Shown piece by piece: positions 25,568-35,545 of a stretch of 64,000 nucleotides of DNA. The DNA is taken from positions 1 through 64,000 of the forward strand of contig NZ_JACONT010000011.1 of NCBI RefSeq assembly GCF_014358075.1. Reading direction: 5' to 3'. The position numbers and the translations under genes were made by a program. Under the pieces are notes generated by a model. It searched no databases and was not told where the DNA came from. It saw nothing but the letters and a program-made list of their open reading frames with translations. This DNA is from Sphingomonas albertensis (GTDB taxonomy: Bacteria > Pseudomonadota > Alphaproteobacteria > Sphingomonadales > Sphingomonadaceae). Each line of letters begins with the position of its first letter. The first letter of the stretch is position 1.

Positions 25568-27031
25568 TCAGTCGTCCTGCCAGGTCACCCCGTCACGCTC
25601 GGTCAGCGCGATCGCCGCGGACGGACCCCAGCTACCCGACGCATAGCTTTTGGGCTTCATCGCGTTGGCCTTCCAGCCCTCGCGGATCGCATCGATCCAG
25701 GTCCATTGGGCCTCGACCTCGTCGCGGCGCACGAACAGCGTCTGGTCGCCCTCGATCAGGTCGAGCAGCAGGCGTTCATAGGCGATGCGCCGACGCGTGC
25801 CGGCAAACTCGGCGTCCATGCTGAGGTTCAGCGGCACTTCGCGCAGGCGGACGCCGTCACGGTCGAGACCCGGCTCCTTCGCCATCACCAGCAGCTGGAC
25901 ATATTCCTCCGGCTGGAGGCGGATAATCAGCATGTTGGGCTGCAACAGGCCACCGCGCCCAGCGAACATCGAGTGCGGCACCGACTTGAACTGGATCGCG
26001 ATCTCGCTCTGGCGCGTGGCCATGCGCTTGCCGGTGCGCAGGTAGAACGGCACGCCCTGCCAACGCCAGTTATCGACATGCGCCTTGATCGCGACGAACG
26101 TCTCGGTGGTCGATGGCTTGCCTAGTTCGTCGGAGTAGCTCTTGACGATCTTCCCCTTCACCGCGCCGTCGCCGTACTGGCCGGTGACGGTAACGTGCGG
26201 CACTTCCTCGGGCTTGATCAGTCGTAACGATCGGAAAACCTTCGACTTCTCGTCGCGGACGTCGGTGCCCTCGAAGCGCGCAGGCGGCTCCATCGCGATC
26301 AGCGCGAGCAGCTGGAGCATGTGGTTGGCAACCATGTCGCGCAGCGCACCCGCAGTCTCGTAATAGCCCGCGCGCTCTTCGAGCCCGACCGTCTCCGAGA
26401 TCGTGATCTGGACGTTGTCGATCCCTTGCGCGTTCCACACCGGCTCGAAGAACGAGTTGCCGAAGCGCAGCGCGAGGATGTTCTGGACGGTTTCCTTGCC
26501 GAGGTAATGATCGATCCGGTAGGTCCGCTCCTCGGGGAAGGCCTTCGCCACCGCATCGTTGATCTCGCGACTCGTTTCCAGATCGTAGCCGAGCGGCTTC
26601 TCGAGCCCGACGCGCACGGTTTCGCCCGCAAGCCCGACTTTATGCAGCCCTTCGATGGCCGCTTCGAACAGCGAGGGCGCGGTCGACAGATAGATCGCCA
26701 GACCGCCGGAGATATCGCCGATCTTGTCCGCCAACGGCTGGAAGCTCGCCGGATCCGACAGGTCGGTCGGCTGATAGAATATCCGGTCGAGGAACGTCCC
26801 GATCGCACTTTCGTCCTTGCGATCCTCGGGCAGGAACTCGTCGAGCGCCTTCTTGGCGAACTTGCGGTAATCCTCGTCGTCATGCTCGTGACGCGCGGCG
26901 CCGGTGATCGTCAGTTCCTCGGGCAGCAACCCGTCGGCGTGCAGGCCATAGAGCGACGGCAGCAGCATGCGCTGTGCGAGATCGCCGGTCGCGCCGAACA
27001 GGAGCAGCTTGGCTACGGGATTACGGTGCAT
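25568..27031 (-). CDS. zwf: Glucose-6-phosphate 1-dehydrogenase
   Basis: Zwf oxidises glucose 6-phosphate to 6-phosphogluconolactone, feeding the Entner-Doudoroff and pentose phosphate routes. The 487-residue protein has the cofactor motif LLFGATGDLAQRMLLPSLY, the substrate and catalytic signature YRIDHYLGKETVQN, and EKPLGYD. First gene of the Entner-Doudoroff set, followed by pgl after a palindromic repeat. Confidence 0.96.
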   Translation of the reverse strand: MHRNPVAKLLLFGATGDLAQRMLLPSLYGLHADGLLPEELTITGAARHEHDDEDYRKFAKKALDEFLPEDRKDESAIGTFLDRIFYQPTDLSDPASFQPLADKIGDISGGLAIYLSTAPSLFEAAIEGLHKVGLAGETVRVGLEKPLGYDLETSREINDAVAKAFPEERTYRIDHYLGKETVQNILALRFGNSFFEPVWNAQGIDNVQITISETVGLEERAGYYETAGALRDMVANHMLQLLALIAMEPPARFEGTDVRDEKSKVFRSLRLIKPEEVPHVTVTGQYGDGAVKGKIVKSYSDELGKPSTTETFVAIKAHVDNWRWQGVPFYLRTGKRMATRQSEIAIQFKSVPHSMFAGRGGLLQPNMLIIRLQPEEYVQLLVMAKEPGLDRDGVRLREVPLNLSMDAEFAGTRRRIAYERLLLDLIEGDQTLFVRRDEVEAQWTWIDAIREGWKANAMKPKSYASGSWGPSAAIALTERDGVTWQDD

Positions 27032-27054
27032 GAAAGCTCCTGGAACTGGCCGGT

Positions 27055-27978
27055 TCAGAAAACCAGGCCGGCGACCGGGTCGACCCCGGCCATGATGTTG
27101 AGGTTCTGGACCGCGGCGCCGCCGGCACCCTTGCCCAGATTGTCGAGCGTCGCGACTAGCCGTGCATGGCCGACCGCATCGTTGCCGCAGACCCGCAGCG
27201 TCAGCCGATCGGTCCCCGCATTTTCCTCGATATCGACCGCGCCGATGTCGCCGGGTGCCACCGTCACGAGCGTCGAGCCGTCGAACGCCGCGCGCAAGGC
27301 GTCTTCGATCGCGGCGAGGGTCGGGCGGCCGGGCAGGGCGTGGAGATGCAACGGCACCTCGACGACCATGCCACGATAGGTGTTCGCAACCGCTGGCGCG
27401 AAGATCGGCGCGTGGGTGAGGCCCGCATGCTGCGTCATCTCGGCGATATGCTTGTGCGCGAGGCCGAGTGCGTAGGCGCGGAACGCCGTCGCGGGCTCGC
27501 CATTCTCGAACGCGGCGATCATCGCCTTGCCGCCACCCGAATAGCCCGAGGTCGCGTTGACGCTGAGTGGAAGATCGGCGGGGATAAGCCCGGCGCTGAC
27601 CAATGGCCCGACCAGCGCGAGGAAGCCTGTTGGATAGCAGCCGGGGTTCGACACGCGCATCGCGGTCGCGACCTTCTCCGCCTGGCCCGGCAATTCAGGG
27701 AAGCCGTAGGTCCAGCCGGCAGCGACCCGGTGAGCGCTCGACGCGTCGATCACGCGGGTGCGCGCATTGTCGATCAGCGTGACGGCTTCGCGCGATGCGT
27801 CGTCCGGCAGGCAGAGGATGACGAAATCGGCATCGTTCAGCGCCTCGCGCCGTGCCGCCGGGTCCTTGCGCCGGTCCTCCGCCAGCAACGCCAGCGTGAT
27901 GTCGGTTCGTCGAGCGAGCCGTTCGCGAATCTCAAGTCCGGTTGTGCCGACCGCGCCATCGATGAAGACCGTGGTCAT
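27055..27978 (-). CDS. argC: N-acetyl-gamma-glutamyl-phosphate reductase
   Basis: ArgC reduces N-acetylglutamyl phosphate to the semialdehyde in arginine synthesis. At 307 residues it belongs to the short type-2 class. The nucleotide fold starts VFIDGAVGTTGLEIRERL and the catalytic C114 is in SNPGCYPTGF. Its ATG overlaps the stop of the upstream SH3-domain gene (27975-27978), an unusual neighbour for argC. Confidence 0.94.
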   Translation of the reverse strand: MTTVFIDGAVGTTGLEIRERLARRTDITLALLAEDRRKDPAARREALNDADFVILCLPDDASREAVTLIDNARTRVIDASSAHRVAAGWTYGFPELPGQAEKVATAMRVSNPGCYPTGFLALVGPLVSAGLIPADLPLSVNATSGYSGGGKAMIAAFENGEPATAFRAYALGLAHKHIAEMTQHAGLTHAPIFAPAVANTYRGMVVEVPLHLHALPGRPTLAAIEDALRAAFDGSTLVTVAPGDIGAVDIEENAGTDRLTLRVCGNDAVGHARLVATLDNLGKGAGGAAVQNLNIMAGVDPVAGLVF

Positions 27979-28394
27979 GTCGCGTCCGTCGTCGAAAGGT
28001 CGAGTGCCGCCGCCTCGACATAGCCGACCAGCCCGCTCGGACGCGCAACGCCCCATGCGGAAACGCCGGCAATCTCCAGCACTTCGAAACTGTCGCCAGG
28101 TTTGAGGTCGACCATCGTATCGCTCGCTTCGTCTCGTCCGCTGCGCAACAAAGCTGTGCGCGCGACGGGCCGTATCATCGGCACCGCATAGTGTGGAGCG
28201 AATACGTATTCGGCGAGGCGAATATCGGCGATATCGCGGCGAACGGCGTGTGTGCGCGGGTCGAGATCGACCGATCGACCCGTCAGCGCGAAGCTGGTCC
28301 GGGCCTTTTCGTCGAACGGCTCAAGCGTGAGCGGCGTGGCCGTTGGAGCCGGCTGGGGCGGGGCCGTCGCCGATGAATTGCCCGAACTCTTCAA
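27975..28394 (-). CDS. SH3-domain protein (NlpC/P60-associated type)
   Basis: The clear domain lies in the second half: RLAEYVFAPHYAVPMIRPVA, TALLRSGRDEASDTMVDLKP, then GDSFEVLEIAGVSAWGVARP and GLVGYVEAAAL. This resembles the bacterial SH3 segment that precedes NlpC/P60 peptidases, but no peptidase domain follows. The start is uncertain. There is no ATG outside the marR overlap, so I suggest TTG at 28394, after AAGGGGCAG. A longer frame to 28481 would overlap marR by about 160 bp. Its stop overlaps the argC start. Function unknown. Confidence 0.6.
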   Translation of the reverse strand: MKSSGNSSATAPPQPAPTATPLTLEPFDEKARTSFALTGRSVDLDPRTHAVRRDIADIRLAEYVFAPHYAVPMIRPVARTALLRSGRDEASDTMVDLKPGDSFEVLEIAGVSAWGVARPSGLVGYVEAAALDLSTTDAT

Positions 28395-28677
28395 GAAAAT
28401 CTGCCCCTTCGGTGGTGCGCGCGACGAAGATGTTACGCTTGTCGCTATCGTCGCGTTGCCGGCGCAGATAGCCGAGGGCACCCAATCTGTTCAAGGCGCG
28501 CGTGACGACGGGCTTCGATACGTTCAGCGCACGTGCAAGGCCGCGCACCGTGTGCGGCCCCGGTTTGAGGTAGACAAGCAGTAGCAATGCCATCTGACGA
28601 TTGGTCAGATCGGGTTCGCCCGAACGGACGTAGTCCACCAGAGCGGTCATCCAGGTCGATAAGGTATTGGCTGCCAT
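28321..28677 (-). CDS. MarR-family transcriptional regulator
   Basis: This protein of about 118 residues has a winged helix-turn-helix: LTNRQMALLLLVYLKPGPHT, VRGLARALNVSKPVVTRALN, RLGALGYLRRQRDDSDKR, the last part being the wing. The C-terminal end is Gly/Ala/His-rich. The target and ligand cannot be predicted. The start at 28677 was chosen to fit the family; ATG at 28731 is an alternative. Its 3' end overlaps the SH3 gene, making a marR-SH3-argC chain. Confidence 0.8.
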   Translation of the reverse strand: MAANTLSTWMTALVDYVRSGEPDLTNRQMALLLLVYLKPGPHTVRGLARALNVSKPVVTRALNRLGALGYLRRQRDDSDKRNIFVARTTEGADFLEEFGQFIGDGPAPAGSNGHAAHA

Positions 28678-28884
28678 TGATGCCACAGCGTTGATCCGCC
28701 ATCTGAATTTATAAACACGATACCCAGTCATGGGCGTCGTTACGGGTTCACAACGCCCCCCGGACGTCATGTTTCCGTCGTTTTGCGATTGGCTTGCGAT
28801 ATGCGGAGCCCGTGTTGCGGTTGATCGAAACCTCGGTGTCGCCTATGTGCGCGCCTTCGCAAAAGTTCCGGGGTTTTCCGCGCA

Positions 28885-29280
28885 ATGTTCGCCTTCCTGC
28901 TCGTCATCCACGCGATCATCGCGGCCGCCCTCGTCACGGTGATCCTCATGCAGCGGTCGGAAGGCGGCGGTCTGGGTATGGGCGGTAGCCCGTCCGGCCT
29001 GATGTCGGCCCGCGGCGCAGCCGATTTCCTGACCCGCGCGACCGGCGTCCTCGCGACGATGTTCGTGCTGTTCTCGATCCTGCTCGCGGTCCTCGCGGCG
29101 AATCACCGCACCACCACGATCGACACGTCGCTCGCCCGCACCCCGGCGGCGGCAACGGCCGTTCCGACTGCGCAGCCCAAGGGTGATGCGGCTCCTTTCG
29201 CCGGTGGCGCTGAAAACGCGGGTGTCCCCGCCGGCACCACCACGCCGGCCGACAATTCCGCGGTCCCACTCGCCCGCTAA
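28885..29280 (+). CDS. secG: Preprotein translocase subunit SecG
   Basis: SecG is a non-essential inner-membrane partner of SecYE. The 131-residue protein has two membrane segments (about 3-22 and 52-75) joined by the typical glycine-rich cytoplasmic loop (LMQRSEGGGLGMGGSPSGLM). It ends with an Ala/Pro/Thr-rich tail of about 50 residues, common in alphaproteobacteria. It precedes pyrG. Confidence 0.93.
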   Translation: MFAFLLVIHAIIAAALVTVILMQRSEGGGLGMGGSPSGLMSARGAADFLTRATGVLATMFVLFSILLAVLAANHRTTTIDTSLARTPAAATAVPTAQPKGDAAPFAGGAENAGVPAGTTTPADNSAVPLAR

Positions 29281-29301
29281 ACACTCCATTCGCCGATAAA
29301 T

Positions 29302-29320
29302 GCGCCCCGCGTGATCCGCG
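29302..29320 (+). terminator. Weak hairpin after secG
   Basis: GCGCCCCGCG and the following CGCGGGCGC can pair with one bulge, followed by TTGTCGTT. It could be a leaky terminator between secG and pyrG. Confidence 0.35.
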
Positions 29321-29364
29321 GGCGCTTGTCGTTCGTCCCCAACACACGCTACGAGACTCTTCCC

Positions 29365-30999
29365 ATGGCTCGGTACATTTTCATCACCGGGGGCGTGGTT
29401 TCGTCGCTCGGTAAAGGTCTCATGGCGGCATCGCTTGCCGCCCTCCTCCAGGCACGCGGGTATACCGTCAGGATTCGGAAGTTCGATCCGTATCTGAACG
29501 TTGATCCCGGCACGATGTCGCCGTATCAGCATGGCGAGGTCTACGTCACCGACGACGGCGCCGAGACCGATCTCGACCTCGGCCATTACGAGCGCTTCAC
29601 CGGCGTTCCATCGCGCCAGTCGGACAACGTCACCTCGGGCCGCATCTATCAACAGATCATCACGCGCGAACGTCGCGGCGATTATCTCGGCGCCACCGTG
29701 CAGGTCATCCCGCACGTCACCGACGCGATCAAGGCGTTCGCCCGCGCCGAGACCGACGGCATCGATTTCATCCTCTGCGAGATCGGCGGCACCGTCGGCG
29801 ATATCGAGTCGCTGCCGTTCATCGAGGCGATTCGCCAGCTCAAGAATGAGGAAGGTCGCGGCAACGCGATCAGCATCCACGTCACGCTGGTCCCGTACAT
29901 CGCCGCCGCCGGCGAACTGAAGACCAAGCCGACGCAGCATTCGGTCCGCGAACTCGCCGCACTCGGCGTGCAGCCCGATGTGCTCGTCTGCCGCTGCGAA
30001 CATCCGCTGCCGCCGTCGGAGCGCGCCAAGATCGCGCTGTTCTGCAACGTCCCCGCCAGCGCGGTCATCCCCGCGCTCGACGCGAAGAGCATCTACGCGG
30101 TGCCGCTCCAGTATCACGGCGAAGGCCTCGACATCGAAGTGCTCCGTGCATTCGGGATCGAACCCGCCGAGGCGCCCGACCTGTCCCGCTGGACCGAGAT
30201 CATGGACCGCCTGACGAATCCTCAAGGGGAGGTCACGATCGGCGTGGTCGGCAAATATGTCGGTCTCCAGGACGCCTACAAGTCGCTCAACGAGGCGCTG
30301 GTCCATGGCGGCATCGCGAATCGCGTGAAGGTCAACGTCCGCTGGATCGACGCCGAGCTGTTCGAGAATGCCGAGAGCGACATCGCCGGGCAACTCGAGC
30401 CGTGCGACGCGATCCTCGTCCCCGGTGCGTTCGGCGAGCGTGGCGCGGAGGGCAAGATCGCGTCGGTGAAGTTCGCGCGCGAGCGGAAGATCCCGTATTT
30501 CGGCATCTGCTTCGGCATGCAGATGGCGTGCGTCGAGGGCGCGCGCGATCTCGGCGGTATCCCCACTGCGTCGTCGACCGAGTTCGGCCCGACCGACGAA
30601 CCGGTGGTCGGCATGATCACCGAATGGATGGGCCGCGAGGGCCTCGAAACACGCGCTGCGGAAGGCGACATGGGCGGCACGATGCGGCTCGGCGCGTATG
30701 ACGCGAAGCTCACCGGCAACAGCGTGGTTGCGTCGATCTATGGCGGCACCGAAATCTCGGAGCGCCATCGTCACCGTTACGAGGTCAACACCGGGTATAA
30801 GGAAGCGCTGGAGCAGGGCGGCCTGGTCTTCTCCGGCATGTCCCCCGACGGCACGCTCCCCGAGATCGTCGAACGTCCGGATCACCCCTGGTTCGTCGGT
30901 GTCCAGTTCCACCCCGAACTGAAGTCCAAGCCCTTCGACCCGCACCCGCTATTCGCCAGCTTCATCGAAGCCGCCGTCAAGCAGAGCCGCTTGGTCTGA
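29365..30999 (+). CDS. pyrG: CTP synthase
   Basis: PyrG aminates UTP to CTP with glutamine and ATP. The 544-residue protein starts [18 protein letters not shown] (P-loop) and has a synthetase domain to about 270, then a class I glutamine amidotransferase domain with nucleophile C382 ([10 protein letters not shown]) and GVQFHPEL. An upstream ATG at 29311 was rejected because the canonical N-terminus begins at 29365. Confidence 0.97.
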   Translation: MARYIFITGGVVSSLGKGLMAASLAALLQARGYTVRIRKFDPYLNVDPGTMSPYQHGEVYVTDDGAETDLDLGHYERFTGVPSRQSDNVTSGRIYQQIITRERRGDYLGATVQVIPHVTDAIKAFARAETDGIDFILCEIGGTVGDIESLPFIEAIRQLKNEEGRGNAISIHVTLVPYIAAAGELKTKPTQHSVRELAALGVQPDVLVCRCEHPLPPSERAKIALFCNVPASAVIPALDAKSIYAVPLQYHGEGLDIEVLRAFGIEPAEAPDLSRWTEIMDRLTNPQGEVTIGVVGKYVGLQDAYKSLNEALVHGGIANRVKVNVRWIDAELFENAESDIAGQLEPCDAILVPGAFGERGAEGKIASVKFARERKIPYFGICFGMQMACVEGARDLGGIPTASSTEFGPTDEPVVGMITEWMGREGLETRAAEGDMGGTMRLGAYDAKLTGNSVVASIYGGTEISERHRHRYEVNTGYKEALEQGGLVFSGMSPDGTLPEIVERPDHPWFVGVQFHPELKSKPFDPHPLFASFIEAAVKQSRLV

Positions 31000-31012
31000 T
31001 TGCCTACTTCGA

Positions 31013-31134
31013 TCCTCCCCCGGCAGGGGGAGGTGGCACCGAAGGTGACGGAGGGGGAGGATACGGAACAGCCGTTACCCTTACCTCCCCCTCCGTCTGG
31101 CAAGGGCCAGACACCTCCCCCTGGCGGGGGAGGA
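31013..31134. repeat. Palindromic intergenic repeat, family E, copy 1
   Basis: The outer arms TCCTCCCCCGGCAGGGGGAG and CTCCCCCTGGCGGGGGAGGA are inverted. The inner arms GACGGAGGGGGAGG and CCTCCCCCTCCGTC are a second inverted pair. It recurs at 39946-40065 and 47660-47778. Confidence 0.85.
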
Positions 31135-31173
31135 TCGCAGCCGGTGTGTAGCAAGCGCCGTCCTGTATCTCTT

Positions 31174-31267
31174 CGTCATCCCGGACTCGTTCCGGCATCC
31201 ATGGTTCCGCACAGTCGAGAGCCGTGAGTTCGAGGAACCGTGGACCTCGGAACCAGTCCGGGGTGAC
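31174..31267. repeat. Palindromic intergenic repeat, family G, copy 2
   Basis: It begins CGTCATCCCGGACTCGTTCC and ends CAGTCCGGGGTGACA, with GGCATCCATGGTTCCGC and GGAACCGTGGACC as the inner pair. Between it and the TonB receptor start (31268-31405) I see only the receptor's ribosome site (CAGGGGAAAA). Confidence 0.65.
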
Positions 31268-31405
31268 AGATTTCACGCAGCTTCGACTCTTTTGAAGCCT
31301 GGCACGAGTGCCGCGAAGCCGCGCTTTCCGCCCCCAAAGACAAGTTCGCATTGAATATCCCCCAAATCGGTAGACTTTGCGCGCCGAGGTTCAGGGGAAA
31401 AATTC

Positions 31406-33832
31406 ATGTCGCTTACGCTCGCGCTGTTGCTTGCCGGTCAGGCCGCTACCGTTACGCCACCACCGGTCACCCCCCAGGCGCCCGCCGCGGATCAGGCGCC
31501 CGAGCCGGCCACTGGTCGTCTCGGCAACCAGCAACAGGGCGGCGGCGACATCGTCGTCACCGCACGCCGTCGCGCCGAGACCATCCAGACCGTCCCGATC
31601 GCGATGTCGGTGATCGGCGGCACCGCGCTGGCGGAAACCGGCGCCTACAATGTCAGCCGCCTCACGCAACTCCAGCCGACTCTGCAATTCTATTCCACCA
31701 ACCCGCGCAACTCCGCTGCCAATATCCGCGGCCTCGGCGCGCCGTTCGGCCTGACCAACGACGGCATCGAGCAGGGCGTCGGCATCTATGTCGACCAGGT
31801 CTATTACAGCCGGATCGCCTCGGCGACGTTCGACTTCACCGATACCGAGCGGATCGAAGTCCTCCGCGGGCCCCAGGGCACGCTCTACGGCAAGAACACC
31901 ACCGCCGGCGCGATCAACATCACCACGCGCAAGCCTAGCTTCACGCCCGAGGCGCGGATCGAACTGACCACCGGCAACTACCAGTTCATCCAGGCCAAGG
32001 CATCGGTGTCCGGCCCGCTGATCCCTGACACGCTCGCGATCCGGCTGTCGGCGTCGGTGACCGAGCGTGACGGCACGATCCACAACGTCGTGACCGGCAA
32101 GGATCTGAATGCGCAGGACAATAAGAGCGTCCGCGGGCAGCTCTACTGGAAGCCGACCGACAATCTCGATCTCGCTCTGTCGGGCGATTATGGCCAGCAG
32201 AACCCGAATTGCTGCGTGCAATATTACGCGCGCACCGGCGCGACCCAGCGGCCGCTCAACCGCCAATATGCCGCGCTCGCCGCCGCGCAGGGCTATGTAG
32301 TGCCATCGACCAACGCGTTCGACCGGGTGACCGACGTCGACACGCCGTTGCGCGCGAAGCAGGAGCTGGGCGGCGTATCGCTGCTCGGCAATCTTGATCT
32401 CGGCGCGTCAACGATCACTTCGGTCAGCGCATGGCGGTTCTGGAACTGGGATCCGTCGAACGATCGCGATTTCATCGGCCTGCCGATCACGACGGTGTCG
32501 GCCAACCCGTCGCAACAGACCCAGTATAGCCAGGAATTGCGGATCGCCTCGAACGGCAAGCACACGCTCGATTACGTGCTCGGCGCATTCTATTTCTACC
32601 AGACGATCGATACCCAGGGGCTTCAGGTGCAGGGTCCGGCGGCGAGCGCGTTCCTGCTCAACCCTACCAGCGCGGGCGGCCGCAATCCGGCGACGCTGAA
32701 CGGCCTGACGTCGCGCAACACGATCGGATTCACCAATACGAGTGCCGCGCTGTTCGGCAAACTGACCTGGAACGTCAGCGACCGGTTCCAGATCGCGCCG
32801 GGCCTGCGTTTGAACTACGACAAGAAGAAGGGCGACTATGTCTCGGTCGTCAACAACGGCACAGGCACCGCGCTGACCGCGGATCAGCGCGGGGTGCTTG
32901 CGCCGCAGAGCTATCAGCCCGATTTCGACAACTGGAACCTGTCGGGGGATATCACCGCTGCCTACACCGTGACGTCCGACATCCACGCCTATGCGACCTA
33001 CGCACGCAGCTACAAATCGGGCGGGATCAACCTGTCCGGCCTGCCGCTCGACGGCAGCAACAACCCGATCCTCTCGGCCGCGACGGTGAAGCCCGAAAAG
33101 GTGAACCATTTTGAGCTTGGCCTGAAAACGCAGTTCCTGGACCGCCGCGTTACCCTGAACCTCGCCGGCTTCTGGACCGAGATCAGCGATTACCAGGCGA
33201 CCGTCACCAACGGCCAGCTCGGCGTGCTGCGCGGCTATCTCGCGAATGCCGGCAAGGTCCGCACCCGCGGTCTCGAATTCGACTCGGCGTTCCGCCCCAC
33301 CGACCGGTTCAGTTTCTACGCGAACGGCGCCTACACCGACGCGAAATACGTGAAGTTCGTCGATGCGCCATGCCCGCCCGAACTGTCCGGCGGCACCACC
33401 GCGACCGCCGGCCAGACGCCGAGCGCACCCGGCACCGCCGGCGGGATCAGCCCGCAGAACTGCGACATCTCCGGCCAGCGCCTGCCCGGCGTGTCGAAAT
33501 GGGCGTTCTCCTACGGCGCGGAATACGACCTGCCGGCGACGCTCGCCGGTCTCGATGGCCAGGTCTATCTTGGTTATGACGGCAGCTACCGGTCGACCTT
33601 CTCGTCCAACCCGTCACGCTCGGCCTATACCGACATCAACGGCTATGCGCTCAGCAACTTCCGCCTCGGGTTCAAGGCGAAGGACAGCTGGAACGTCTTC
33701 GCCTGGCTCCGCAACGCGTTCGACGAGAGCTATTACGAAGTGCTCGCGCTCCAGTCGGGCAGCACCGGCCTGATCGTCGGCCAGCCCGGCGATCCGCGCA
33801 CCTATGGCCTGACCGTCTCGCGGTCGTTCTGA
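31406..33832 (+). CDS. TonB-dependent receptor
   Basis: This 808-residue outer-membrane receptor has a short signal-like start (SLTLALLLAGQAA), a Pro-rich linker, a TonB box (GDIVVTARR, about 47-55), a plug domain (IQTVPIAMSVIGG ... ADRIEVLRGPQGTLYGKNTT-like signature at RIEVLRGPQGTLYGKNTT) and a beta barrel ending in aromatic F (TVSRSF). It resembles sphingomonad receptors for hydrophobic or plant-derived compounds, but no neighbour gene points to a substrate. The stop codon is the first unit of a short tandem repeat. Confidence 0.9.
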   Translation: MSLTLALLLAGQAATVTPPPVTPQAPAADQAPEPATGRLGNQQQGGGDIVVTARRRAETIQTVPIAMSVIGGTALAETGAYNVSRLTQLQPTLQFYSTNPRNSAANIRGLGAPFGLTNDGIEQGVGIYVDQVYYSRIASATFDFTDTERIEVLRGPQGTLYGKNTTAGAINITTRKPSFTPEARIELTTGNYQFIQAKASVSGPLIPDTLAIRLSASVTERDGTIHNVVTGKDLNAQDNKSVRGQLYWKPTDNLDLALSGDYGQQNPNCCVQYYARTGATQRPLNRQYAALAAAQGYVVPSTNAFDRVTDVDTPLRAKQELGGVSLLGNLDLGASTITSVSAWRFWNWDPSNDRDFIGLPITTVSANPSQQTQYSQELRIASNGKHTLDYVLGAFYFYQTIDTQGLQVQGPAASAFLLNPTSAGGRNPATLNGLTSRNTIGFTNTSAALFGKLTWNVSDRFQIAPGLRLNYDKKKGDYVSVVNNGTGTALTADQRGVLAPQSYQPDFDNWNLSGDITAAYTVTSDIHAYATYARSYKSGGINLSGLPLDGSNNPILSAATVKPEKVNHFELGLKTQFLDRRVTLNLAGFWTEISDYQATVTNGQLGVLRGYLANAGKVRTRGLEFDSAFRPTDRFSFYANGAYTDAKYVKFVDAPCPPELSGGTTATAGQTPSAPGTAGGISPQNCDISGQRLPGVSKWAFSYGAEYDLPATLAGLDGQVYLGYDGSYRSTFSSNPSRSAYTDINGYALSNFRLGFKAKDSWNVFAWLRNAFDESYYEVLALQSGSTGLIVGQPGDPRTYGLTVSRSF

Positions 33833-33895
33833 TCGTCACGCCCTGATCGTCACACCTGATCGTCGCCCCCTGATCGTCGCCCCCTGATCGTCACG
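33829..33895. repeat. Short tandem repeat at the 3' end of the TonB receptor gene
   Basis: Five copies of CTGATCGTC start at 33829, 33843, 33856, 33870 and 33884, with a 13-14 bp period. The first copy contains the TGA stop codon, so slippage would change only the trailer. An imperfect hairpin follows at 33935-33976. Confidence 0.85.
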
Positions 33896-33934
33896 GCGCG
33901 TTCAGGTTTGACGTTTTATAGAGCGGAATACGGC

Positions 33935-33976
33935 CCGGAGAGGCATCGCAGTCGGAAGCTCCCGATGTCTCTCCGG
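33935..33976 (+). terminator. Hairpin downstream of the TonB receptor
   Basis: CCGGAGAGGCATCG (33935-33948) pairs with CGATGTCTCTCCGG (33963-33976) with one G:T-type mismatch. There is no T-run, so termination is only a suggestion. Confidence 0.35.
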
Positions 33977-34115
33977 TTCGGCGCAATCGACATGCTTATG
34001 CTGTCTCGACGTGCGTCCGATGCCATCCCCTTGCACGCAGCCCCTTCGAAGCGCAGTCTGTTGATCTAAAGCAATAGGCTCAGGCCCATCGGGCCGGGTT
34101 AACAAGGGTGGCGGC

Positions 34116-34550
34116 ATGTTCTTCGTACGACAGGGGCCATTGTGGTTTCGGCTGACCACGGGCGCCTTGGTCGCCTGGGCGCTCATCGGCTGCTTCATGT
34201 TCCTGCAACAGGTGCGGCTCGGCGCCGACGCCATGGGGAGGGCGAGTGCCTATGACCGGGCACTCTATGCGGCCCTGCCCAACTGGTACGTTCCGCTGTT
34301 CGCCGTCGCGGTGCTGGCCGGACTGATCGGCGCCGTGCTGCTGTTCATGCGCCGTGCCAGCGCCCGCCCGTTCCTGATCGCATCGCTGGGTGCCACGATC
34401 GTGCAGTTCGGCTGGCTGTTCGCATCGACCGATATCGTCGCGCGCAAGGGCGCCGGCGAAACGCTCGGATTGCCCCTGGTTGTCGTCGAGATCGCGGCGT
34501 TCACGCTCTGGCTCGTCGGCCATGCCCGGCAGAAGGGATGGGCGGTTTGA
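34116..34550 (+). CDS. Small integral membrane protein
   Basis: This 144-residue protein has four hydrophobic segments (about 13-31, 60-78, 84-104, 115-134) and short charged loops. The start is supported by AACAAGGG upstream. I do not recognise a named family with certainty; it resembles short sugar- or solute-related inner-membrane proteins of unknown role. It is followed by panB on the same strand after 63 bp. Confidence 0.65.
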   Translation: MFFVRQGPLWFRLTTGALVAWALIGCFMFLQQVRLGADAMGRASAYDRALYAALPNWYVPLFAVAVLAGLIGAVLLFMRRASARPFLIASLGATIVQFGWLFASTDIVARKGAGETLGLPLVVVEIAAFTLWLVGHARQKGWAV

Positions 34551-34613
34551 TCGCCCCCGGGCCGATGATCCGAAGGCTGGGCGAGCCCCGACGCGCGCGC
34601 TACTAGCATCGCC

Positions 34614-35474
34614 ATGTCCACGACCTACACCCTCGACACCGCGACGAGTCGCGCAAACCCCACGCCGGCCCCGCTGAAGCGGCTGACGATCCCCGCGATC
34701 CGCCGCCAGAAGGGCAAGACGCCGCTCGTCATGCTCACCGCCTACACCGTGCGTACGGCGCAACTGCTCGATCCGCATTGCGACATGCTGCTCGTCGGCG
34801 ACAGTCTGGGGCAGGTGATCTACGGCTTGCCGTCGACCGTGCCCGTCACGCTGGAGATGATGGCCGCCCACGGCGCGGCGGTGGTGCGGGGCAGCTATCA
34901 CGCGGTCGTCGTCATCGACATGCCGTTCGGCAGCTATGAGGCGTCGCCCGAAAAGGCGTTCGAGAGCGCGGCGTTCTTGCTCAAGCAGACCGGCGCGGCG
35001 GCGGTAAAGCTCGAAGGCGGCACCGCGATGGCGCCGACCGTCAAGTTCCTCACCGAGCGCGGCATTCCGGTGATGGGTCATGTCGGCCTCACCCCGCAGG
35101 CGGTGAACGTGCTCGGGGGCTACGGCGCCCGCGGTCGCACGCCCGAGGAAGCCGCCAAGATCGTCGCCGACGCGCAGGGCATCGCCGAGGCAGGCGCCTT
35201 CGCGCTGGTGATCGAGGGCGTGGTCGAACCGATCGCGATCGAGATCACCAACACCATCGCGTGCCCGACGATCGGCATCGGTGCCTCGGCGCAGTGCGAC
35301 GGCCAGGTGCTGGTAACCGAGGACATGCTCGGCATGTTCGAGCGTACCGCGAAGTTCGTGAAGCGGTTCGCCGACATCGCCGACACCATTTCGTCCGCGA
35401 CGCAGACCTATGCCGACGATGTCCGATCGCGCTCATTCCCGGGGCCCGAGCAGGTCTACGTGCCCAAGGATTGA
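34614..35474 (+). CDS. panB: 3-methyl-2-oxobutanoate hydroxymethyltransferase
   Basis: PanB adds a hydroxymethyl group from methylene-tetrahydrofolate to 2-oxoisovalerate, the first committed step to pantothenate. The 286-residue protein has [26 protein letters not shown], the metal and substrate site [13 protein letters not shown], and GHVGLTPQ. The substrate comes from the valine branch that includes ilvD. No panC is nearby. Confidence 0.95.
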   Translation: MSTTYTLDTATSRANPTPAPLKRLTIPAIRRQKGKTPLVMLTAYTVRTAQLLDPHCDMLLVGDSLGQVIYGLPSTVPVTLEMMAAHGAAVVRGSYHAVVVIDMPFGSYEASPEKAFESAAFLLKQTGAAAVKLEGGTAMAPTVKFLTERGIPVMGHVGLTPQAVNVLGGYGARGRTPEEAAKIVADAQGIAEAGAFALVIEGVVEPIAIEITNTIACPTIGIGASAQCDGQVLVTEDMLGMFERTAKFVKRFADIADTISSATQTYADDVRSRSFPGPEQVYVPKD

Positions 35475-35545
35475 TCCGCTTCCGTTTCGGTCCCGGCGCG
35501 GCTAAGGTCCGCGCCGTCCATCCCCCCAATATTCCGGAGTTGTCC

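Noticed and set aside
31004-31351. Frame across repeats E and G upstream of the TonB receptor
   Set aside because: It is composed almost entirely of palindromic repeat sequence, giving Pro/Gly-rich translation without a start signal.
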